From Pelargonium tetragonum (taxonomy: Eukaryota; Streptophyta; Magnoliopsida; Geraniales; Geraniaceae), in NCBI GenBank assembly GCA_036897445.1, contig JAYMTL010000002.1:248001-312000 (forward strand): a stretch of DNA of 64,000 nt. The letters are read 5' to 3'. Position 1 is the first letter of the stretch, and each line of letters begins with the position of its first letter. A model generated the notes under the pieces. That model was not told the origin of the DNA. It saw only the letters and a list, made by a program, of their open reading frames with translations, and did not search any database. A program made the position numbers and the translations under genes. Positions 52,034 through 61,883 of the stretch are shown piece by piece.

Positions 52034-54581
52034 TGCGGGATCTTTATTTAAGTTGATTTTCGAAGCGATGCCTCTCAGATTCGTACTAAGGAGCGGATCC
52101 ATAATAATAAAGGCTCTATAAAATAAAAAGTCTTTCTATATCATCAACTCCTTGCGGGGTTTCTTTATTTGTAAACTAGTAAAAAACAGCAAATCTAATT
52201 CCGGAGCGTGAACCCTTATTATATGTTTATATATCTAATCCAATACCAAATTCCCCTTCAAATATAAATTAGAGACCCTTGACATGCCCTAAATATAAAA
52301 AACGTACTGTGAATAGCCCCCTTTTTAAAAACCCAGAGTAGTCAAAGCTTGCTTAGTTAACATAAGGAGTTTGTTAATATTCTGAAACTAACCCATAAAC
52401 TTGTTTATAAAGGAAGTGGGAGCAGGTCCTAAAAAGGGGTATATATCCATTACTAGACTAGAAGGGGTTTTCTTATACTTGTTAGCCATATGACCTCTTG
52501 AGTACTCGTTTTTAACGATTTATAGGGAGTTGGAATCCGAATACGTGAGTTAAGATTTAGGCGAACCCTGGCAACAAATTTAGGATCTAATAGGGAGCGC
52601 CCCCTTATAAATAAACTTCCGTTGGGGCATTTTCCAACAATACGAATTCAAAAAGCACTTACCTAGAGTTTCTTTTTACACTAAATTTAACAACTGGATT
52701 CAAAATAGAAAGAATCTTAGTCTTTTTTATTTTATACCGCGGGGTACTGGAAGGGTTCAAGCTCATCCTTAATTTTACTAAATTTTAGACTACTTCATAA
52801 GTCGTAAAGACTTAATTTAGAGGACTTTGCATTGCAGGTTTTTGATTTTAGGATTTACCTTAAGGCTATAGGAACCTAGGGTTTTGTCTCTAATTTCCAA
52901 AGGTATTGTACTTTTCATATTAGGCACTTTATCTATTTGTCCAAATTACTCTTAATTACACAACTTTTCCTTTTTTTATCTAAGTGAGTTAGTGCCTATT
53001 TTACTTAGCAGGACTTAAATCCAAGATAGAACCTTAATCAAAACACGCAGTCCCGGATTATCTTAAATATCACTCTGATATAAAATTTCCGAGCCCAGAA
53101 TGCGTTGGGATCCTTTTGATTCAGTATAAATTTCTTCGTGGGTAACCTCTTTTGTTTTGACCTTGAACCTCCGCTTTAAAAGAATAAGAATATCCCCTAT
53201 AAACTACCAGAGGAGTACTTTAAATTTACCAGAGAGTCCACTTAAGCAGAAAAGAAAGAAATTAATCTCGTCTTTTACGCAAATTAAACCTATATTTATG
53301 TCCTAAAAAGTGCTCCTTTTTTGTTTACTTCTGAAGGAGCTTTAACTTAAATTATAGGTAAAACTCATAAAAAAGAGGACCCTTTTAAATTATAAGAAAG
53401 AGTCTCTAACTAAATCCGATAAAAGGATCCCTCAAACTCAAAGAGGGCCGCTAAACAACATCAATAGGAAGATTGTTAATATAAAAATTTCTTTTATTAA
53501 AAAGCCAGTCTTTTTTTTACATTAGTCATATTTTATTTTATAACTCCTATAATTTTTTTCTGTAAGTAGGAAATCCATGCTAACTTCTATTCTAAAGGAA
53601 CCCCTAATTATATATATATGTTATCCTAATGCAATAAAATAAATCTACAATTACAAGAAACCCCTTTTTATTTTAAGTCAGTGGTAACATATACTTAATT
53701 GTAAAACACTTGACACAAACTTTTTTTAGATTCCCCACCCCGAATTTCCGTAAGTTTTATACACAAGCATCAATCATGCTGTAGAAAATGGGCCCTTATA
53801 CCTTGTTGATATGACTCACACATCTATGTATTGATAATTTTGACTGAGCCTTTATTAAAAATTTTTTGAGAACCGATCCGGGGAGTAGGACTATACACTT
53901 ACTTTATATACTCACTCCTACTAGAAGAAAGTTTCCGAGTGTTAAGGGTGCTAAGGTTTTTCAAAACTTAGACTTAGTATAGGGGATATCACAGGAATAT
54001 CTATATATAGATGCACTATAGGCATGCCTGTATATAAGTAAAAAGTTAAAACTTGGCTAGCTGTGGGAAATTAACAAAAAGTCTAAATTCTAAATCCTAG
54101 GATAATATACCCTTAGGTCGGGATCCCTCCTAAAAATCTTAATTACTAAACTACTTACTTAATATAAAAGCGACTCAACTTTTATTATCCTATACTACCC
54201 AGGCGCTGGCTTTAAGTCTATATCTTGTATCGAAAATTAAAAGTAAGTAAAGCGGGTGCTTTAAAAACCTAGGGAATATTGCGTGGGATTGACTTACAGT
54301 CAGAGGTGGTCCTTTGCCTTTTAACAAATTTTTATAGTAGTAGCTTTACACAACAGCGAATCCCTTTTGTGCCCTATTTTGCTACTTCTACGCTAAAAAA
54401 TTTTCTTTAAACTTTTATGCCGTGTGACATAGCATAATTGCTAGCTTAGCCTTGTAAGAAATCTGAGAGCTCGCGTTAAATGGATTCTCACAGTTCTTAT
54501 AAAACTTTAATAAGGGCGTTATCTTTTAACAAATGTTAGTTCCTGCAGCTGGGTTCAACTTTGTTACAAGAATTTTTGTAT

Positions 54582-54591
54582 AGGGGCCCCT
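54582..54591. repeat. 10-bp GC-rich palindrome AGGGGCCCCT
   Basis: A perfect palindrome with eight G/C bases in AT-rich surroundings. The same ten bases occur again at 58613-58622. Exact reuse of a GC-rich 10-mer 4 kb apart is unexpected for this composition and fits the general excess of GGGCCC-centred palindromes. Confidence 0.6.
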
Positions 54592-55160
54592 GCTAAAGGG
54601 TCTAAATATCCCAATCGAAGCAGTAAGGTAAGTATGAACAGGATGCTTTTATCATACTAGTATTAGAAGGGGAATAAGACTCCCTGACTTATGAACTTAT
54701 GAATAGGGTAAGACTTTCGCTTGTGTGAAATAACACCTTCTTGTACAAAATCTTTCTGAGACTGCTTACTTTTGTTTGTTAATAGTAGCCCGCGAGGCAG
54801 GATATAATTTTCCTTAGTAGTCGGGCGCTTGTTAAATATGAGTGCAATGCTGCAATCTAAATCCCTTTGGCAAAGCACGAATGCAGTTAAAATCTTTATG
54901 GGTATTTAATCAGTTAGGGAGGTGTATAATAAAATTCTATATAAATTCTTAGCATAAAAATGAGGGCATTCGTTAGATTAAGGTTATGATTTGTTTTACA
55001 AAAGAGAGCCCGAATCTAAAATACTTACTTAAAATTAATCCTGATACAAAGAAAGGGTAATATAAAGACTCTTTTGAAGGACCCCTTTATTCGTTAATTG
55101 AAAGGCTTACCGGCTTATCTTTTTAGGAATCCAACCCACTTCCTTTTTCTTGTACATACT

Positions 55161-55224
55161 CTTAGAAATGGACTTGAACCTTTGGCCTGAGGGTTGCTCT
55201 TCAACTGAGTTACTGAGTCCGCCT
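55161..55224 (-). pseudogene. tRNA-like relic lacking a normal anticodon arm
   Basis: On the minus strand, GTAACTCAGTTGAAGAGC closely follows the usual tRNA D-arm pattern, with CTC/GAG pairing. A T-arm AAAGG-TTCAAGT-CCATT, paired at four of five positions, lies downstream. Only about 12 bases separate the arms, where a tRNA needs about 22, so most of the anticodon arm is missing. The flanking bases do not form an acceptor stem. It is a plausible decayed tRNA whose identity cannot be assigned. Confidence 0.3.
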
Positions 55225-58200
55225 ATAATTATATAATAACTCAAATTCGGTATGTAGGAGCTTCTAATTACAACCTTTATTCTATTTAAGTGATTCTAAC
55301 TTTAACGCGAATACTCTATTTATATATAGCCCTTTTCCTTAAGAGCTCCCTTAGGGTTTCTAATTAATTAAGAGTACTGTTACACTAGTGTATATTCCTG
55401 GATACTTCGCAAGTCCATTTCTTGTCTAGTTAGACTTTTTCCAAGGACCTCGAGACTGCAAGTTGTTTTACTCTACAAAGGGGTGTGTTCGGCTATTGCG
55501 TAGAAATTCTACCAATTCCTATTAATTTACTATACTTGGTTACTTATATTAAGTGAATTTACAGTATCTCGTCATTATTTTACCTAGTTCTATATTTTCG
55601 CTAATACTACTAGAGTACTTTTTTACTGGGATGCCTATTGGAGTTTGGAGTATTGAATAGCTCGGAAGGAGACACCTAAGAGTTTAGAACCCTACAGTAA
55701 TCTTCATATTCTGGGTTTGGTGTATTGCTTATTTAGTCAGAGGCGCAGGTCTCTAAAGGGATTACTTTATAAAATAAAAGGTCCGGTTTAGTACTATTTG
55801 TTTTGCGGGAATAATCAAAATCCTTGTAAGGAACGCGGTTATCCTATCGATTCTGCTATTCTGTAAGAAAACAGGGTTCCTCGTTCTTTCTATTATCCAA
55901 TTACATCTAGCTGTTATTTACAGCAAAGTAGGTGGTAAAAAGAATTAAAAAAATTCTGTGGGAGAAATCCGCCAATACTCTATTTAATAAAAACCCTATA
56001 GCCCATATTACGCGCGTTATAACAAACTTTTACGCACCTCCCTGCGGTTCCCCCTATATTTAAGATTTTGCCGAAGTTATCCATATAGATGCTGCTCGAT
56101 TTCTTAAATTTTTACAGAATATTTTGTTTTAAGTTTTTTTATTACCAGAATTACCTTTTCAAATCTAAAAAAGAAAGAGTTTCCTTGACTGCATAGTATT
56201 AAGAGTATTCATTTTTTGGAATATTAACTTAGACTAAGCTTCCCTGTTAGATACAACCCCCGGTTCTGGTGTGAGTTTCCGTTAGTGTCTCTTTTTAAAC
56301 TTTGAATTACTTTTTTTGCGTAGACTGGGTTTACTAAGCATTACATTAACAAGCTTGCTTTTAGAAGCTAAAGCAAAAATTCTTATGCGCCCTTTAAAAT
56401 AGAGTTATACCCTTCTTTTTCAACAAAGGGTCTTGAACCGATACCAAACCCGAAAGGAATACTCTAAAAGAGGGGTGAATAGGATCTAAACCTCTTTAAT
56501 AACGCAAAGAACTCTGTAAAACAACGCGTCGGGTACAAGACAAGGTCTGCCCGGAGTAAAAGAAAATCTTTAATCAGAATAAAAATCTCTATTCCCTATT
56601 CAAAGTGGGTACGTGTAAAAGCATAACTATAAGAACCCCCCTCTTCGGATAACAGGCATATCTAGTTTTTTGTAAAAGTGTTCTGCTTTCTTCCCTATCT
56701 TGTTAACTCCTGAAGTCTTAGAACAAAGCAAAGCGGTTTTTATCCAGATCACCTGTATGTCTATTTAGATGCCCGCGCTTCCAGAAGCTTAAATTTTGAA
56801 GTAGGGACTTTGAGGACTCTTTTTTCAGTTTCCTTAAGGAACTCGGTGATAGACTCCATTCAAATTATATCGGGGTACCTTGTTTAAGCATTTCCCATAT
56901 AAAATTTTCTATTATTTGGCCCGTAGGTATACCACCCATAGGCTAGGTTTAGAAATCCACGATTGACTTGAACTGATATGTAATCCGCTTTCAAAGTGTA
57001 TAAAATTCGCTTATATTTCTATTACACATACTATTGGGCCCTTATATTTTATATTATATAGACCCCGGCGATTAAAGTTTATATTTGTACCCCACATTCG
57101 TATGTCCAGGAACGGGAAACTCCTAATTTTATAACTCTGTTTGATTTTTTTACATGCTATAGTAAGGTTTGTACACTCTTAACTTCCCTAAATTTTTCAT
57201 AAAAACAGAGTAAGTCTCTCATCTAATCTAAATACTCAGTGCACTGCTTCTTTGGTACGGCCCCCCCACTTCACTTATCTCTTCAAAAAGAAAGAGTATA
57301 ATTTTTAAAGACCTTTTCTTTATTATATAAAGTATGTTCCTGCCTTTTATTTAGTAGGAGCCCCTATACCATAATACCTTTCCTTACCAAGAACAAGTAT
57401 GATCCTTATTAGAGTTTTCTACCGGCCCTAATTTTTACTAGATAATGCCGTTTTATAAGACCTACTTCCCTGCGCAATTACTCTAAGAGACTTTCAAAAA
57501 CAGCCAAAGGTTTTTAAGTTCACCAAAGTATCCTATCTTTAAGTCAGGGTTTTTTAAGAATTAAGAATAAAGTAAAGGAATAAAAATGAAGCGTATCCTT
57601 TAGGTTTTTCCTGGACTACACTCCTGAAATTTTATATATAAACATGCGTGGGAATTTACACAAGAACCCTTCATCCTAAAATTTATACTGATTTTTTTAA
57701 TACAGAATTTGCATCTTTCATCTTAGAATACCTTATGTGAGCTTATCTCCGCGGGTATAAATACTAACCCTACGCGGGTCTCCTTATTTTATTTACGCCG
57801 ATTTAATTGGAAATAAAAAGACTTGAAATACACAACCAGCACATCTTTAGCAAACTCTTGGCGCACGAAGTTGTTTACTTCTCTGGATACCTATTATACT
57901 AAATTTCTTAAGGTGTTGTATACGGATTCAAGGGCTTTAAATCTTCTTTCATCTATAAACGAGCGAGCTTATGCGTACCTTTTTCCAGGTATACCCCATA
58001 TAAAAAGTAAATAACCGCGAAACGCTAAGAAAACCTTTTACTAGTATTAAGGGGCACCACCAAGAGAAATTCTAATAGTCAAAGCTGTCTAACGAGCACC
58101 CCCTTATTCCGGATTTATAGTTTATACTGAAAGGCAGAGAGGGGCACGGCTCGAAACTCAGGCTTACTGTAATACTAGGTATCATATATAAAATCTTTCT

Positions 58201-58612
58201 TGATAAGATAAGCGACTCTTTTCTGCCGAAAATGCTTAAAAATGAAATAAGTAAGCATCTACTACTTTCCTTAAGGTTTATACGAGAAGCAAAACTCCGT
58301 GCACCCTTACTATACGGGGATTCCTGGACATTTAGGTAATTAAAAATAGTATACCCTTTGCGCTTTATACGTAGAAGAGATTTGCCTGAAGAATTCCTAA
58401 AACCCCTAAGGTACCAAATCAAATTCCAAGAGTTAATTCTATTTTCAACCCGCTAGTTGAGTAGAATAAAAACCTAAAAGCATGATCGCAGAATAATAGA
58501 AGACCCTCGTGTCTTGTAATACAAAGCACACACTAAAAGATCTTGTTTAAATAAAGGATTTTTTAATATTATAGAATAAACGAGAGAGGTAACTCTTTAG
58601 AGTTATATAACC

Positions 58613-58622
58613 AGGGGCCCCT
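58613..58622. repeat. Second copy of palindrome AGGGGCCCCT
   Basis: Identical to the palindrome at 54582-54591. The flanks of the two copies are not similar, so only the palindrome itself is shared and not a longer repeat. Confidence 0.6.
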
Positions 58623-59185
58623 AAGGATAAAACCTTGGTTTATTGGTGCACTAAGCCAAATGAAAGTTATGATCCGAAGCCCGATATTCCAATTTGCTTT
58701 TTTCTTATGGGCTTGTAACTCGGTTAATATAGAGGAGTCATACTGTAGCTTGCCAAGGGTCCTTGTCATATTAGAACTTTGTTGCAGCATTGAAACCACT
58801 CTTAAAAATAGGTTGCTAAGCGAGGAAGATTAAACTATATAAATTAACCTTCAAATTTCATCGTTACGTAATACACAAAGTACAGGAGGCTTCCCGTAGT
58901 CTTTACTAATTAATCTTGGAAACACTTTATACCCTTGTTATAAAACTCTGTTGTAATGCACTTACACAGATAGAGGACTCCCTAGAAAGCAACTGGCGTT
59001 TGCATTATCTTCGATACCTTTCTTATCTTAAATCTTAAAAATTGCATAACTCCGATTTTGCTCTAATGTGTTCCTTTTTCTTTTGCACCATAAAGAAGGG
59101 GTTCCCCTAATTTATAAAAGTGCTACAATTAGCTAGTTTATGGGATGCTACTTTACTTAGTGGCTTTGATTAAAAGGACTGTAAA

Positions 59186-59201
59186 CCTAGGAGCTCCTAG
59201 G
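59186..59201. repeat. 16-bp GC-rich perfect palindrome
   Basis: CCTAGGAGCTCCTAGG is a perfect inverted repeat with ten G/C bases of sixteen. It is centred on GAGCTC, one of the over-represented hexamers. AT-only palindromes of this size can arise by chance here, but a GC-rich one is much less likely. There is no gene nearby, so a regulatory role is not claimed. It could fold as a small cruciform. Confidence 0.65.
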
Positions 59202-59403
59202 AATTTTTATGCTTAAGATTAAAACTAAGGTAATTGCTTTGTACGTGCAAATAAACAATAAAGAAAAACCCTAAACCCTTAAAATATTACAATTACACAA
59301 ATGAGTCCAAATTGTACAGGAGGCTCTGAACTTTCGTTAAAGAAATAAAGACTCATTTTTAGAAAATAATCAGCTTAAAGCAATGATTTTTTTAATCTTA
59401 ATG

Positions 59404-59457
59404 AGCGGATTCGAACCTTTTGCATTTAGGTGAGTGCTACTTTGTTCTACCAATTCT
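59404..59457 (-). pseudogene. tRNA-like relic (D-arm and T-loop words)
   Basis: On the minus strand, GAATTGGTAGAAC resembles the second half of a D-arm. About 30 bases later AAAGG-TTCGAAT-CCGCT gives a T-arm core with three of five pairs. The spacing is near normal, but no anticodon or acceptor stem pairs. The identity is unclear. Confidence 0.2.
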
Positions 59458-61697
59458 TTTTTGCTTTAATTAAATAGGGTTCCTAATGCATAATTCTATT
59501 TCAGTCTACCAGCTAAAATCTTCTCTTAAAAAAGCAGAACTATTCTAAAAAGTATAAAAAGTTTGTATACTCTCTCTGACTGAAAAGCAAGGGTAAGATT
59601 TAGCTTATAACTAAACTATATTTAGATTTTTTATAAAGAAATAAAAAGTTAAGCCAGCACAAAGGGTCCTTTATTCCTTTATCAGGGCTTCATTATAAGC
59701 AAATAAGAATCTCTCTAGCTTTGTACCGATCACTAAAAAGTATGAAGAAGTAAGGGGAACTAGAGTTTAAATAAGCATTGAGCTGGCATTGACTTATTGT
59801 CTAACGTTAATTTAAAGGTTGCGAGAAGAAAATACTCAACCTACAGATTATAATACAAAAAATCCCCTTTATTTTATTTATAAGGTATCCAATAACGGGT
59901 TTAAAAGAGATATCTAGTATATTAAGAGCTCTTTTTTAGTTAAGAAGGAATTTTTTCAATTTAATACTTTGATAAAGCATTTAACCTCCTCTTATTGTAG
60001 GTTCAAGTCTTTAATTTAGCCTAGATAAAAGGGTTATCCGCTTACTTCACTTAAATTGGAGCACTCCCCTCAGATATGATTCTACATTTCAAGAAATTAC
60101 TGCAGTTTTTCTTAATGGAGGAGCTCTGGGTTTAGCTAGCTAGGATCCAAAATCCCCGACCCCCTTTAGCCCTATATTAATGTTTAGGCATCCCGCTTTG
60201 AAAAATAAGTAGGAGATTCAAAGTATCTTATAGTGTTTAACTTAATTAGCAAGAACTATTACGAGAATTTAAATCCACTAATTCTAGAAAAAAAGGGAAA
60301 ACCAAGACTAAATAACTTAGAGATAGAAGGGGAATTTACTAAGTAGCAAATGTAAAGTAAAGCTACTTGCATTTTATACTAGGATTAAACTGGCTGCAAC
60401 AAAAAGGAACTCTTTCTTCACTTGTCTTTTTTTATTAAACCTGAGTGTTTAAGTTAGATACCTCTGATAAAAGTTATTTAGTATCAATGTAAGTAGACAA
60501 CCCAGCCCGTTGCTTTTAGTTCTTTAAAAGTCTCTCTTGAGTCTAACATTTTTTACAGATATTACTCTAAAATATATTAAGGATTAGCTTTAGTAAATTA
60601 CTTGCGAAAATATACATCCCTTGCAAATTAAGAAATTTTGTACAAAGTCTTAATAAAGAAGAACCTGGTTTTTTAGTTAATTAAAGGCTTTAACTTTTCG
60701 AGTAAAAAACCCTGTATCAGCAAGAGTTTTAGGCAAAAAGAGCTCTGTATTTGTTTATCCGTATCTTAGTTTATCCAAATATACATAACATAAAGGAAGT
60801 TTTGTTCTCAAAGAGTAATCCGGTATTGATAGCCTACATTAAAACAGAAATTTTATTCGTTTTAGAACAAGCTTCAAAAGCTTAACTGAAGACCTCCTGG
60901 TAGCCCTGCTCTTTTGAAAAATAAAGAGCATAACCCATTCTTAAAACTACAAGGGACCCCGCTTACTACGCATGCAAAAGAAGGGGCTTTTCACGTAAAT
61001 ATCCTTGCTAACTCCATTCCAATAGGTTTTGTAACTATAGGGATTTGCCGACTTGAACCCTTACACTTCTGCTCTTTCCTTTTTATGATTTAACAATTAC
61101 TAAAGCTCTAGGCTACTTACAAGTTTTTATGTATGTTAATTAGAAAAGTTTCTATTTGATTCACAATTTCCTCATATAAGTTCTTTTTTCATTCCCCTGC
61201 CCTCTATTTCAAGGGAATCCGCCCCTACTGTGGGGTACTACAAGCTAATCCATGCTACAGTATACCACAGCTTTTGAGTACTGAGCTAACAGGAGTTTTA
61301 GTAAAACCGATATAAAGCACACACTATAAAACTACAAGTTTTCTTATTAAGTATTTTAACCTCTCTTGTCCTTATCAATCCTAAGCTTTAGCCAAACAGG
61401 TAGCGGAGTCCTTTTTCATTTTTACTAAAGGTTCTCTTTGCTCCGGTGGAGAAGCTTTCTTTATTAAGCGGGTGTTGTAATCTTGTACTTAGTTTTATAG
61501 CAATAAGGGCTTAAGTTTGAAACTCTAAGCTCCTGTGTCAGTAACTACAAGGAAGAAGAGGACTATACCTTATAAACGAATCCTATAACTAGTAAAAGAA
61601 CTGTACTTACTAATACTAATGCAATTGAAGAGAGAGCTCCTTACAAGAATCCAATAGGCAGTGCAGCTTAGGAGGGAGTTATAGGTGTTGAGACTAA
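59458..61697. other. No gene seen; AT-rich DNA
   Basis: No supportable gene. GACTTGAACCC near 61050 (minus) and GGTTCAAGTC near 60000 (plus) again recall T-loops without a cloverleaf. From about 61540 the sequence becomes less T-rich and merges into the coding-like island that follows. Confidence 0.5.
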
Positions 61698-61880
61698 GAA
61701 AGCAAGAGGGTAGATATTCCGGTTATAGGTACGAGTCAAGCTTCTAGAGGTGTAGTTATGAATAAGAAGGTTAACAGTAAGCTACAGAGTACGGGTTATA
61801 AAATAGGTCTAGCTGTCAAGAAGGGTACGCTGATTCAGAGTAACAAACAAACTTGTGCTGTTCAATTTTCATCTACGATA
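61698..61880 (+). other. T-poor, Lys/Ser/Thr-rich open stretch
   Basis: There are sixty-one codons between TAA (61695-61697) and TAA (61881-61883), with an internal ATG near the middle. The peptide is rich in Lys, Ser, Thr, Gly and Val and has no recognised motif. Upstream, in a different frame, a Thr-Asn-Thr-Asn-Ala string occurs that loosely matches one in the island at 963-1202. It could be a relic exon whose frame has shifted. Chance is possible at this length. Confidence 0.15.
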
Positions 61881-61883
61881 TAA

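Larger units (their letters stand above)
48669..55160. other. No gene seen; AT-rich DNA
   Basis: No supportable gene. It contains a minus-strand GGTTCAAATC core at 51289-51298 with an unpaired T-stem, a 14-base AT palindrome at 52020-52033, TAGGGCCCTA at 50351-50360 and AGGGGCCCCT at 54582-54591. Several long T-runs and A-runs occur but no microsatellite of note. Confidence 0.5.
55225..59403. other. No gene seen; AT-rich DNA
   Basis: No supportable gene. It contains a TTGAACC word near 56434 with a poor T-stem, the second AGGGGCCCCT palindrome (58613-58622) and the 16-base palindrome at 59186-59201. A minus-strand frame of 116 codons (58072-58422) is Ser/Arg/Leu-rich, has no motif and is of a length expected about once or twice by chance. 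Confidence 0.5.

Noticed and set aside
58072-58422. Minus-strand frame of 116 codons
   Set aside because: Same length argument. It is Ser/Arg/Leu-rich with no domain or membrane pattern, and nothing nearby supports expression.
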